Positions 7,430-16,634 of a DNA stretch of 64,000 nt are shown here, in pieces (position 1 is the stretch's first letter; each line of letters opens with the position of its first letter). The translations under genes and the position numbers were made by a program. Location: positions 499,406 to 563,405 of the forward strand of contig NZ_LS999834.1 of the NCBI RefSeq assembly GCF_900537175.1. The letters run 5' to 3'. The DNA is from Lentilitoribacter sp. Alg239-R112. Lineage in GTDB: Bacteria > Pseudomonadota > Alphaproteobacteria > Rhizobiales > Rhizobiaceae. The notes under the pieces are model-generated. The model saw only the letters and a list, made by a program, of their open reading frames with translations. It was not told the origin of the DNA and ran no database searches.

Positions 7430-9934
7430 ATGACCCAACTTAAGGGCCAATTACCAAAAATATTCGATGACTGGTTTGCCGACCAGAATTGGCAACCCCG
7501 TCCGCATCAATTGCAATTGTTGAAAAATGCCCAAGATGGACTTTCAACACTGTTAATAGCTCCGACAGGCGCAGGTAAAACTTTGGCAGGTTTCTTGCCT
7601 TCATTGGTGGATCTGGCATCTCGCGAGCGAGCCAAGCCAGAAAAACAAAAAACTAGATTACACACATTGTATGTCTCGCCACTCAAAGCACTTGCGGTAG
7701 ATATCGAGCGAAATCTGGATCGCCCCGTTTCAGGAATGGGATTGGACATTCGCACAGAAACCAGAACGGGCGATACACCGCAACATAAACGGCAACGACA
7801 AAAACTTAACCCGCCTGACATATTGCTCACCACACCAGAACAGATCTCGTTACTTTTAGCCAATGGACAAGCCAATGACTTCTTCAAAGGCCTTAAATAC
7901 ATTATTTTCGATGAACTTCATTCACTTGTTATATCTAAACGCGGGCATTTATTGGCGCTTGCTCTGTCGCGTTTGCGTGTTCATGCACCTAATATGCAAA
8001 CAATTGGATTATCCGCAACTGTTGCCAACCCCTTAGATTTGCAGAAATGGCTTGCACCACAAAACTCTGAAGAAAACAATTTAGCTCAGAAGATAGTTGT
8101 CGAAGGCGGAGCTAAACCCAACATTTCGATCTTAAAATCAAAGGAGCGTATTCCTTGGTCTGGTCATACAGCCCGATATGCAATGAGCGAGGTTTATGAG
8201 GAAATTAAAGCCCATAGAACCACGCTTTTATTTGTAAACACACGCAGCCAGGCTGAAATGTTGTTTCAGGAACTTTGGACAATCAACGACGACAATTTGC
8301 CTATTGCGCTTCATCACGGCTCACTTGATACAAATCAGCGACGCAAAGTGGAGGCGGCCATGGCTAATGACGCTTTACAAGCTGTCGTTGCAACCTCGAC
8401 GCTTGATCTGGGGATCGACTGGGGTGACGTTGACCTTGTTATTCACATCGGCGCACCAAAAGGTGCTAGCCGCCTTGCCCAGCGCATTGGGCGGTCAAAT
8501 CACCGAATGGATGAACCAAGTAAAGCGATATTGGTACCAGCAAATCGGTTTGAGGTAATGGAATGTCAAGCTGCGCTGAATGCAAATTATCTGGGTGCAC
8601 AAGATACACCGCCGCTTCAACAAGGCGCATTCGATGTACTTGCACAGCATATTCGCGGAATGGCATGCGCTGCACCCTTTTCGGACGAGGCGCTCTATAG
8701 TGAGGTGATTACATCTGCACCCTATCATAATCTGCCAAAGGATATTTTCAAACGGATCCTAGAATTTGTCGCAACAGGCGGCTACGCACTCAAAACCTAT
8801 GAAAGATATGCGAGAATTAGGAAGACAGAAGAGGGTCTGTGGCGGATATCAAACCCAAAAATTGCTCAACAATATCGCCTCAATATCGGCACAATTATTG
8901 AAGCTCCGATGTTAAATGTTAGGCTTGTTTCAAAGCGAAAAAATGGATCTTTTGGGCGTGGTGGTCCCTCATTGGGCAAAATTGAAGAATACTTTCTTGA
9001 GGCGCTAACCCCCGGTGATACATTTCTCTTTAGTGGTAAAGTCCTGAAATTTGAAGGTATTCGCGAAAACGAATGTCTTGCCTCGAAAACCTTCGATGAT
9101 TCACCTAAAATTCCGGCCTATGCGGGGGGTAAATTTCCTCTCTCGACCTATCTTGCCGAACAAGTTCGTAAGATGCTGGCCGAACCAAAGGAATGGGAGA
9201 AACTTCCCATTCAAGTACGAGAATGGCTTCAGTTACAAAAGAAGTATTCAATACTCCCCAGCCGCAATGAACTTTTACTGGAAACATTTCCGCGTCAGGA
9301 AAAGCACTACATGGTTATCTATCCGTTTGAAGGTCGTCTGGCTCATCAGACGCTTGGCATGCTTCTAACACGTCGTCTTGAACGGATGCATGCAAAACCA
9401 CTGGGGTTTGTTGCTACAGATTATGCACTAGCCATTTGGGCTTTTGATGATATTGGCGCGCGTATGACGAATGGCACGATCCAATTATCTGAATTATTCC
9501 ATGAAGATATGTTAGGAGATGACTTAGAAGCGTGGCTTGATGAATCATGGCTCCTTAAACGCACATTTCGAAATTGTGCTGTCATTTCAGGTCTGATAGA
9601 GCGCAGGCACCCAGGACAAGAAAAAACAGGCAGACAAGTGACCATATCTGCGGATTTGATTTATGATGTGCTGCGAAGCCATGAACCTGATCATATATTA
9701 CTGCAAGCAACTCGCGAAGATGCCGCCACAGGACTGTTGGATATCAGAAGGTTAAGTGATATGTTAGCGCGTATAAAAGGACATATTCTGCACCAAAAGC
9801 TTGATCAAATTTCTCCGCTCGCAGTCCCTATCATGCTGGAGATAGGTCGTGAGCCTATAAATGGCGAAGCGCAGGAAAGCATACTTGCAGAAGCAGCGGA
9901 CGATTTTTTGAAAGAGCTAGGCGGCAGTATTTGA
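7430..9934 (+). CDS. Ligase-associated DNA damage response DEXH-box helicase (Lhr-type)
   Basis: The 834-residue protein is a superfamily 2 helicase of the Lhr group. Walker A is at residues 45-52 (PTGAGKTL), the DExH box is DELH near residue 162, and motif III is LSATVANP near 195. The second RecA domain has LFVNTRSQAEML, TSTLDLGIDWGDVD and AQRIGRSNHR, followed by the winged-helix and Lhr-core C-terminal region. In bacteria this form is encoded with an ATP-dependent DNA ligase, a beta-CASP exonuclease and the phosphoesterase PdeM, and is assigned to DNA damage repair. Here only PdeM follows, one base after the stop, so the two form a tight operon. It unwinds nucleic acid 3' to 5' in characterised relatives; its precise role here is inferred. 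Confidence 0.9.
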   Translation: MTQLKGQLPKIFDDWFADQNWQPRPHQLQLLKNAQDGLSTLLIAPTGAGKTLAGFLPSLVDLASRERAKPEKQKTRLHTLYVSPLKALAVDIERNLDRPVSGMGLDIRTETRTGDTPQHKRQRQKLNPPDILLTTPEQISLLLANGQANDFFKGLKYIIFDELHSLVISKRGHLLALALSRLRVHAPNMQTIGLSATVANPLDLQKWLAPQNSEENNLAQKIVVEGGAKPNISILKSKERIPWSGHTARYAMSEVYEEIKAHRTTLLFVNTRSQAEMLFQELWTINDDNLPIALHHGSLDTNQRRKVEAAMANDALQAVVATSTLDLGIDWGDVDLVIHIGAPKGASRLAQRIGRSNHRMDEPSKAILVPANRFEVMECQAALNANYLGAQDTPPLQQGAFDVLAQHIRGMACAAPFSDEALYSEVITSAPYHNLPKDIFKRILEFVATGGYALKTYERYARIRKTEEGLWRISNPKIAQQYRLNIGTIIEAPMLNVRLVSKRKNGSFGRGGPSLGKIEEYFLEALTPGDTFLFSGKVLKFEGIRENECLASKTFDDSPKIPAYAGGKFPLSTYLAEQVRKMLAEPKEWEKLPIQVREWLQLQKKYSILPSRNELLLETFPRQEKHYMVIYPFEGRLAHQTLGMLLTRRLERMHAKPLGFVATDYALAIWAFDDIGARMTNGTIQLSELFHEDMLGDDLEAWLDESWLLKRTFRNCAVISGLIERRHPGQEKTGRQVTISADLIYDVLRSHEPDHILLQATREDAATGLLDIRRLSDMLARIKGHILHQKLDQISPLAVPIMLEIGREPINGEAQESILAEAADDFLKELGGSI

Positions 9935-9935
9935 G

Positions 9936-10652
9936 ATGAAAAATTTAGTTTCAAAAATTGATCACCAGCCGCTTCAATGTGTTGAATCATCCGTAAATGG
10001 AACGGCTATATTATATGACTATCGCGGTGTTATTTTTCTACCCGATAGCCAAGTTCTTGTCGTATCCGATCTCCACCTTGAGAAAGGAGCCGCGTTTGCA
10101 AGGCGCGGCCTCATGCATCCCCCTTATGATACGCATTCAACGCTTGCTAGGCTCAAAGAGTGCATATCATTTTACAATCCGAAGACAATAATCAGTCTAG
10201 GAGATAGTTTTCATGACAAGCATGGCGCAACACAATTGCCAGGAACTTACAGATCTTCGCTGTTAAAACTGCAGAAAAATTCCGATTGGATATGGATATC
10301 TGGCAACCATGACCCTGAACCTCCAAAGGACTTTGGCGGTGTGTTTTGCGATGAAGTTGTCATTGAAAAGCTTACATTTAGGCATGAGCCTGTTGCACAT
10401 GCTGCCGATGGAGAAGTTGCAGGCCATTTACACCCAGCGGCAAAAATAACACGTCGAGGGAAATCCGTTCGAAGGGCTTGTTTTGCATCTGACGGCAAAC
10501 GCTTAATCTTGCCTGCTTTTGGTACAACAACTGGCTGTCTATCACTGCAACATCGCGCTTTTAGAGGCCTGTTTCTGAAGTCTGATTTAAATGCATTCGT
10601 TCTGGGTAAGGAACAACTCTACCCAGTTTCATATTCACGCCTAAATTCATAG
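9936..10652 (+). CDS. pdeM: Ligase-associated DNA damage response endonuclease PdeM
   Basis: This 238-residue metallophosphoesterase has all signature blocks in order: VSDLHLEKG (Asp-x-His) near residue 45, LGDSFHD near 88, SGNHDPEPP near 120 and AGHLHP near 163. The conserved F-ARRG following the first motif marks the PdeM branch. The enzyme family cleaves phosphodiesters in a dinuclear-metal site, and PdeM is named from its association with the LHR helicase/ligase repair cluster. The start ATG is one base after the stop of the helicase gene, implying translational coupling. The first 25 residues are poorly conserved in type, and an internal start is possible. It ends 26 bases before the convergent PodJ-like gene. 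Confidence 0.87.
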   Translation: MKNLVSKIDHQPLQCVESSVNGTAILYDYRGVIFLPDSQVLVVSDLHLEKGAAFARRGLMHPPYDTHSTLARLKECISFYNPKTIISLGDSFHDKHGATQLPGTYRSSLLKLQKNSDWIWISGNHDPEPPKDFGGVFCDEVVIEKLTFRHEPVAHAADGEVAGHLHPAAKITRRGKSVRRACFASDGKRLILPAFGTTTGCLSLQHRAFRGLFLKSDLNAFVLGKEQLYPVSYSRLNS

Positions 10653-10678
10653 AAATTGGCAGCAGCTAACTACTGATG

Positions 10679-13600
10679 TTAGCCATTACGCTTCAACAGT
10701 TCTTGAACAAGTTTATCCGAAATTTGTCCATTTGGCTCCATACCAATTGACGTTTGAAATGCTTTGATTGCATCTGTCGTTTTCGCACCAATAATACCAT
10801 CAGGGCGCCCTGCATCATACCCATTATTATTCAAAATGGCTTGAATATTTTTGATGGCTTTTTGCATATCAATGGAAGCTGTTCCAGAGTTTCTTGAAAC
10901 CCATGCATCTGGAATTTGTACATTGTTCGCAAGTTTATCAACAGGGCTTGCCACCCATGACTTGGCTTTTTCCTGAGCTATTTTCGCACGATCTTCTGGC
11001 AAAGCATTCAACACTTGATCCCGTTTAACAGCCGCATCCTGATCACCTTGTGCAGCAGCGATTGCAAACCATTTATATGATTCAACCAAATCACGTGGAA
11101 GCCCCTCACCCCTAGCATGAAGAATAGCCATATTGACCTGGCTATCTCTAACACCAAAATCTGCTGCCTGACGGAACCAGTTTGCAGCTTTTTCCATCTC
11201 GCCAAGACTTCCACTTGATGCTAGCAATACGCCCAAATTATGCATTGCACTGATGTTGCCGTTATTTGCGGATTTCAGGTATAACTCGCGAGCCTTATCC
11301 AAATTTCTAGCTACACCCTCACCCTTTTCATACATGTTGCCTAAACGATATTGAGCGGGTGCAAAATTCTGATCAGCAGAAAGCTCAAGCCACTTCATTG
11401 CTTTATCATTGGCAACATCTGTATCTCGACCATCTGCATAACGCGCCGCAATTTCATATAGCGCAATGGGATCACCGGAAAGTGCTGCTTCTTTCAAAGC
11501 GCCGGAAGCGATGGAGGGCGGAAGCTCATTTACAGCTGCTAAGGTTTCTGGTGCGACCTGGCGCGACGGCGCTATAGTTTCTGGTGTTGCAGCAATAACG
11601 TCATCTGCGTTCTCGCTTACATTTACATGCGGATTGGCAGAACTCTCATCCTTGTTAGCCGAAGCGAAAATATCTTGCTCCTGGATATCAGTTCCTTCTG
11701 TCGACGCGGTTGTATTGGGCAGCTCAACAATGCGCGGCGCGGCATTTTCCAACGGTGTTTCGACAGGGCTGTTTGTGTCATTTTGAACGACCTGAGGGGT
11801 AACATCTTCAGATTTGAAAGATTGATCGTTACTTTGGTCCAAACTGATTTGCTCAGTTTGCCCAGATGAGCCACCAATATCCAGCACTTGCTTCACAACG
11901 GGAAATGCTAAAATGGCAACCAAAATCGCTCCAGCAGCAATTAGCACCGGCTTGCTTACAAGGGGACTGTTTTTACCCGGTTCCCTGAGTTGGAAACGCC
12001 TTTTTCTGGGTTGCTCTTCTTCTGCCCCTACCTCGGAAGAAGCAGCTAGGGCTGCGCGCCGTGCCGCAGAAACTAAATCCTGAGGGTTGGAGTTTGTGGA
12101 CGTGGTTTCTTGTGTACTGCGTGATTTTTGAACATCACGCACTTTTTGCATGATCGAGTTAATATCAGGTGCACCAGAACCAGGCTCAAGTGGTTCGTCT
12201 GCAAATTCGCTTTCAAGTTCATCAAGTACATTTCGCGGCGCGAGTTGATCTTCTGATTGAGGCGCTTGAGCGCGCTCATTCTTATCCACAACAGCAGTTT
12301 TCATCCGGCTTGCCAGTCCCGCAAGTAACGAATTTGTACCATTTGCAGGAGCGGCTTGTTCACGAGGTTCCTCTTCAGATACACGTTCTTCTAGAAATGC
12401 AGTTGCGGCTTCTGGCATCACATGAGGCGCTGAGGAAATAACTTCGGGAACATCCTCCTCATTTCTGAAAGGAATTTCTTCGGGCGCCAGCGCAGGTGCT
12501 GTCTGATTTTCAACTGCTTGATAAGCATCCGAACCAGATGATTGAGAAGGCGCAGCGTGCTGTTCAGTCAAAACGGAATTTAATGTGGACGGTGTGTCAC
12601 TCACTTGGCTATTTAGCCGCTCGAGCCCCTCGACGATCTTGACGAGCGATTGTTGCACGGTATTAAAAGCTTTTATATTCCGATCTTCACTTGAGAGTTG
12701 AAGATTTTCAAGGTGCTTTAATTCTTTCACAAGCCCACTTATTACATTGTCATCAGTATTGCTATTCGTGCTATCACCGTGGGCGGGTGTTGAGCCATGT
12801 GCTTGCAAGGTTGCTTCTGCAGCCTGTTTAGCTGCCTCAAGAACAAACTCGTCATTTGTGTTGAGATGCTCGTGTAAGTTATCTAGTTTTTCACTAACAT
12901 CACTAACATTAGTTCCTCTTACAAGTTCAGATAATTGTTCGATCTGTTGCTGCAATCCATCAACATTTGGATTAACGGATTCCCTACTATTGTCCAGACG
13001 TGCGTTTAACTGCAACAGCTGTTCTTCTAATCGATCTATTCCATTAATTTCAATAGGTTGCGCCCGCTTGTCAAGTTGAGTAGCAACATCTGTCAATTGA
13101 GACACGAGGCGTTCAATTCCGGCAGTCTCAACCGTAGAAGCGCGTTGATCAATTGCGTCTACTTTATTAGATAGTTCACTCAAACGCTCGTCGAGCTGCG
13201 GAAAATGACCTGCTCCAGAACTATTATCTAAGCTCGCCTGCAGATGCGCCATTCGCTTCTCAAGATTTTGATAAGCATCTTCATTTGACAGAGTGTTAAT
13301 TCGCGATGAAATCGCCTCAATTCTATCGATCAGCCCCGCTTCACTTCGGTCTGAAAGACCCTCAATTTGATCTGCAAGTTGCGCCAGTCGTTGTTCCGTT
13401 TGACTGGTAAATTCAGTAAATTGAGTGTAATTTTGTGCTTGCTCTGGCCGATCTATCAAGGCCGCGACTGCTGAAGATATATTCTCCAGCTTTTCCTCAA
13501 GCGGTCGAAGCATTGGTCCGTTTTCATTCATATTGGCGAGCACGAGACGCATTTCGGCTAACCGTCCGGATAAATCAGAAAACTCACCTTTCATAATGTT

Positions 13601-14293
13601 TGGATCAAACCCTTGCAGATTTTGCTCGATGGAACTCCACCTGTTATCCAAACCAACCAAGGTATCTTCACGTGCTAACTTATCAACTAGATTACGTAAA
13701 CTATCCACTTCCAGACGCAGTGAATCGATGTCCTGATTACCCTGATCAACCGGATATCCTGCCTCTAGCTGTTTCAAACTTTGAGCGATCTGCTCCAAAT
13801 CAGACCCAAGTGAAGCCGGCATATTATCTTTGATCGCTGTATGTCGCAGATCCAATATGTCCTTTTGCAAACGCCCAACTTCACCGTTTATCGTCGCTTG
13901 CATATCTTGCTTCAGCTCACGTCGTAACTGTGAAAGAAGCCCCGCCAGCTCACCAGATGATTGGCTGTTTTGTTTAAAGTGATTTTGCTCTTGAGTAGAT
14001 GACGTTTGCAAGAAACCCTGATTAGTATTTCTTGAATTAACATTTCTTGCAAAGCTCGGCGGGTTACCGCCAGATAAACTATGCTGACGTGCGCGAACTT
14101 CATCTCTCAAATTGGCTGAATGTGAAAAATCTGTTGAATTACTATGAGTCCGTTCAAGAGGGCTTGCAGCTCTAGGATTCGCGTTTGAAACACCGAGAAT
14201 TTTCTTTTCTAGATCTTCTATTGTTCTGCTAAGCGTCTCAAAAGTCGACTCATCAGCAAACAAATTATGGTTCTTTGATCTGGATCCGTTCAT
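10679..14293 (-). CDS. podJ: PodJ-like polar localisation factor (coiled coil, Sel1 repeats, peptidoglycan-binding domain)
   Basis: The 1204-residue protein has the PodJ layout. A long cytoplasmic region of about 640 residues is dense in heptad-like coiled coil (Leu-rich with Glu/Gln/Ser/Asn). A Pro/Glu-rich acidic stretch runs to about 770, and a single membrane segment lies at about 780-800 (SKPVLIAAGAILVAILAF) after basic residues. A Ser/Asn/Glu-rich periplasmic linker follows, then about four Sel1-type repeats at roughly 930-1095 (for example RLGNMYEKGEGVARN) and a C-terminal PG_binding_1 domain (DGIIGAKTTDAIKAFQ) at about 1130-1204. PodJ organises one cell pole in Caulobacter and Agrobacterium. 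A single GANTC site (14358-14362) lies 65 bases upstream of the start, of interest because GcrA is encoded nearby. The symbol rests on architecture rather than alignment. Confidence 0.75.
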   Translation of the reverse strand: MNGSRSKNHNLFADESTFETLSRTIEDLEKKILGVSNANPRAASPLERTHSNSTDFSHSANLRDEVRARQHSLSGGNPPSFARNVNSRNTNQGFLQTSSTQEQNHFKQNSQSSGELAGLLSQLRRELKQDMQATINGEVGRLQKDILDLRHTAIKDNMPASLGSDLEQIAQSLKQLEAGYPVDQGNQDIDSLRLEVDSLRNLVDKLAREDTLVGLDNRWSSIEQNLQGFDPNIMKGEFSDLSGRLAEMRLVLANMNENGPMLRPLEEKLENISSAVAALIDRPEQAQNYTQFTEFTSQTEQRLAQLADQIEGLSDRSEAGLIDRIEAISSRINTLSNEDAYQNLEKRMAHLQASLDNSSGAGHFPQLDERLSELSNKVDAIDQRASTVETAGIERLVSQLTDVATQLDKRAQPIEINGIDRLEEQLLQLNARLDNSRESVNPNVDGLQQQIEQLSELVRGTNVSDVSEKLDNLHEHLNTNDEFVLEAAKQAAEATLQAHGSTPAHGDSTNSNTDDNVISGLVKELKHLENLQLSSEDRNIKAFNTVQQSLVKIVEGLERLNSQVSDTPSTLNSVLTEQHAAPSQSSGSDAYQAVENQTAPALAPEEIPFRNEEDVPEVISSAPHVMPEAATAFLEERVSEEEPREQAAPANGTNSLLAGLASRMKTAVVDKNERAQAPQSEDQLAPRNVLDELESEFADEPLEPGSGAPDINSIMQKVRDVQKSRSTQETTSTNSNPQDLVSAARRAALAASSEVGAEEEQPRKRRFQLREPGKNSPLVSKPVLIAAGAILVAILAFPVVKQVLDIGGSSGQTEQISLDQSNDQSFKSEDVTPQVVQNDTNSPVETPLENAAPRIVELPNTTASTEGTDIQEQDIFASANKDESSANPHVNVSENADDVIAATPETIAPSRQVAPETLAAVNELPPSIASGALKEAALSGDPIALYEIAARYADGRDTDVANDKAMKWLELSADQNFAPAQYRLGNMYEKGEGVARNLDKARELYLKSANNGNISAMHNLGVLLASSGSLGEMEKAANWFRQAADFGVRDSQVNMAILHARGEGLPRDLVESYKWFAIAAAQGDQDAAVKRDQVLNALPEDRAKIAQEKAKSWVASPVDKLANNVQIPDAWVSRNSGTASIDMQKAIKNIQAILNNNGYDAGRPDGIIGAKTTDAIKAFQTSIGMEPNGQISDKLVQELLKRNG

Positions 14294-14575
14294 TCTTCCG
14301 TTCGTCCCGACAGTTGGAGCTTACCCGCAAAAGGTCATATAATCGTATTACAATTTTGACTCGCTGAGTTGCAAAAGCATGAAACGCTAAAACAAATCAC
14401 TATTGCAAACTTACTAAGTGCAACATCGTCGAAATATGGTAAACAAGCCGTTAACTATTGTTACTTTTTTATAACTTTTGACTGCGACACCCCTTCAAAG
14501 TACTCGTTTTACTAGGCGTAACACCCGAACCTTGCGGGAAATTGAAGTGCATTAAATGAGAACCGGAGACCGATC

Positions 14576-15193
14576 ATGGTACAAATCGACTATTATTACT
14601 TTTCAATTTCACCGTTTGCATATCTTGGTCACCAAGAAATTCTGCGCGTTGCGGAAAAACACAGTGCTCAACTAAATTTCAAACCAGTTGATTTATTCAA
14701 AATCTGGGAAGTCTCTGGTGCAGTACCACCAGCAAAACGTCCGCCTGTTCGCCAACGCATGCGATTTATAGAATTGCAACGTGTCGCTGAATATCGAAAT
14801 CTACCTATTAATATTCGCCCAGAATATTTCCCAACTGATCCGCAACTTGCGGATAAAACAGTTATTGCATTAATCAAAGACGGACATAATCCTGCCGATT
14901 ATATGGGCAAGGTTTTTGCAGCGGTCTGGGCTGAAAATAAAAACATCGCAGATCAGGATGTCGTTGCAGAATTACTTCGCTCGAGTGGATTTGATGCTCA
15001 GGATATTATTTCGAAAGCCCAACGTGACGAGATGGATGCGATAAGACAACAAAATTCACAAGATGCGATCAAGGCTGATGCCGTTGGGGTACCAACTTAT
15101 GTGCTCAATGGAGAAGCTTTTTGGGGACAAGATAGAATTGAGCATCTCGACGCTGCGCTAACTTCAGGCCGCACTCCATTTTCCGCTGACTAA
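14576..15193 (+). CDS. 2-hydroxychromene-2-carboxylate isomerase / DsbA family oxidoreductase-like protein
   Basis: The 205-residue protein belongs to the DsbA-fold, GST-kappa-like family. It opens with VQIDYYYFSISPFAYLG, in which the catalytic Ser11 replaces the CxxC cysteines. It then shows the helical insertion with PPVRQRMRFIELQRVAEY and the cis-proline loop GVPTYVLNGEAFWGQDRIEHL. NahD-type isomerases use glutathione to convert 2-hydroxychromene-2-carboxylate in naphthalene breakdown, but most Rhizobiales copies have no aromatic-degradation neighbours and the physiological substrate is unknown. None are visible here. A ribosome site (GGAG) precedes the ATG. The 282 bases upstream to the PodJ-like start hold the promoters of both divergent genes and no other gene that I can support. 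Confidence 0.83.
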   Translation: MVQIDYYYFSISPFAYLGHQEILRVAEKHSAQLNFKPVDLFKIWEVSGAVPPAKRPPVRQRMRFIELQRVAEYRNLPINIRPEYFPTDPQLADKTVIALIKDGHNPADYMGKVFAAVWAENKNIADQDVVAELLRSSGFDAQDIISKAQRDEMDAIRQQNSQDAIKADAVGVPTYVLNGEAFWGQDRIEHLDAALTSGRTPFSAD

Positions 15194-15328
15194 CCGTTTC
15201 AGGCATTCAACTGGGCAAAATTTAGGATAAGGGAAAAATTTCCTATTTACTTTACTAATTTAGATATCAGTTTTATGATATTTTACAAAATCTAGTTCAG
15301 ATTTCTGATGTAATGGAGCATATGTAAT

Positions 15329-16030
15329 TTGCTATCACACGCCCAAATATGGGGTGCTATAGAAACTTTAGCGTCTCAACATAACTTATCAACTTCGGGC
15401 CTTGCCAGATTGGCTGGGCTTGATCCAACATCCTTTAATAAGTCAAAACGCGAAGGTTCTGATGGACGGTTACGTTGGCCTTCTACCGAATCCGTTTCCA
15501 AAATAATTGAGGCAACCAATACCAGCTTTGAAGCTTTTGCATTGCTCGCAAATGACGATGGAAAATCTCGGTACGAGGGACTGCCAAACGGCTCATTTGC
15601 CAGGCAACCAAACAGCACCATAACAGGCAGCATACCGGCAAGTGGCATTCCCGTCCTTGGCTTTGCACAAGCTGGCGCAGGTGGATTTTTTGATGATGCA
15701 GGCTTTCCCGCTGGCCAAGGTTGGGAGCAGATAGACTTTCCTGCAAACTTGGGCACAGCAAACAATGTTTACGCGCTTGAAATTCAAGGTGACTCTATGC
15801 TGCCCTTGTACCGAGATGGTGATACTTTAATAGTTGAACCAGACGCCACTTTAAGAAAAGGGGACCGCGTCGTCGTCAAAACGAATGATGGTGAAGTCAT
15901 GGCAAAAATTTTGGCACGTGATACGGTACAAACTATCGAGCTTTTATCGGTGAACCCAGAACACCCCAATAGGCAGTTTGATAAAAAGGATATCGAATGG
16001 ACGGCTCGGATTATCTGGGCAAGCCAATAA
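15329..16030 (+). CDS. LexA-like S24 family transcriptional regulator
   Basis: The 233-residue protein combines an N-terminal helix-turn-helix (LSTSGLARLAGLDPTSFNKSK, residues about 20-40) with a C-terminal S24 autopeptidase domain. The nucleophile Ser156 lies in QGDSMLP and the general base Lys193 in EVMAKIL. A LexA-type Ala-Gly cleavage candidate sits in GFAQAGAGGFF near residue 112. Proteins of this build cleave themselves when DNA damage activates RecA, and include phage repressors and chromosomal regulators in Rhizobiales. No phage genes surround it. The start is TTG, with GGAG at 15315-15318; the only upstream ATG is followed at once by a stop. The targets are unknown. Confidence 0.82.
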   Translation: MLSHAQIWGAIETLASQHNLSTSGLARLAGLDPTSFNKSKREGSDGRLRWPSTESVSKIIEATNTSFEAFALLANDDGKSRYEGLPNGSFARQPNSTITGSIPASGIPVLGFAQAGAGGFFDDAGFPAGQGWEQIDFPANLGTANNVYALEIQGDSMLPLYRDGDTLIVEPDATLRKGDRVVVKTNDGEVMAKILARDTVQTIELLSVNPEHPNRQFDKKDIEWTARIIWASQ

Positions 16031-16118
16031 TGGATCTTGAAATCGTCTTCATTCTGTATTCTAATCGAAATCACAAAATATGAAATCAAGCGCCGTATGT
16101 TCAGGATAAAGTCGTAAA

Positions 16119-16550
16119 ATGGTAAGTGAAATCTCACCGCAAGAAGGCATCATATACCTCATGGTAATTATGTCCGCAGCTGATCGGGAAATGAATGATC
16201 AAGAGCTTGCGAAGATGGGTAGACTTACCCGCTACCTACCGATCTTTGAAGCATTCGAAGAAGAAGACCTACTACCAACAACGAGGCGTTGTTCAGCTAT
16301 TCTCGCAGAACCAGAGGGTTTGAGCCATGCTCTGCAGGCCATACAAGAAGCTATTCCGGAGCGCCTTTATGACACAGCTTATGCTGTTGCAGTCGATCTA
16401 GCTTCCGCAGACCTAAACGTTCGCGTTGAAGAAATCAGAATACTCCAACTCGTTAGAGATATTTTCAAACTAGATAAGTTGACTTGTGCCGCCATTGAAC
16501 GTGGTGCTATTGCAAGATTTCGTAGAGCGCGCTCGTCGGAACGAGATTAA
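16119..16550 (+). CDS. TerB family tellurite-resistance-like protein
   Basis: The 143-residue acidic, all-helical protein matches the TerB fold: an opening IIYLMVIMSAADREMNDQELAKM with conserved acidic residues, a mid-section of helices, and the closing AYAVAVDLASADLNVRVEEIRIL. TerB domains bind divalent metal and occur in stress-response complexes, but lone TerB proteins in alphaproteobacteria have no established role, and no other ter gene is near. It follows the S24 regulator by 88 bases in the same direction, so partial cotranscription is possible. It stops 84 bases before the sterol-desaturase-family gene. Confidence 0.78.
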   Translation: MVSEISPQEGIIYLMVIMSAADREMNDQELAKMGRLTRYLPIFEAFEEEDLLPTTRRCSAILAEPEGLSHALQAIQEAIPERLYDTAYAVAVDLASADLNVRVEEIRILQLVRDIFKLDKLTCAAIERGAIARFRRARSSERD

Positions 16551-16634
16551 TAGTTGGATTCCCAATAATCGAACAAGTGTGCTTTGCTTGTGATATATCG
16601 CAATACTAAAGACCATTGAAGATGGAATGTATCT

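Noticed and set aside
10247..10498. Minus-strand open frame inside pdeM
   Set aside because: Covered by conserved phosphoesterase motifs on the other strand; no ribosome site or independent evidence.
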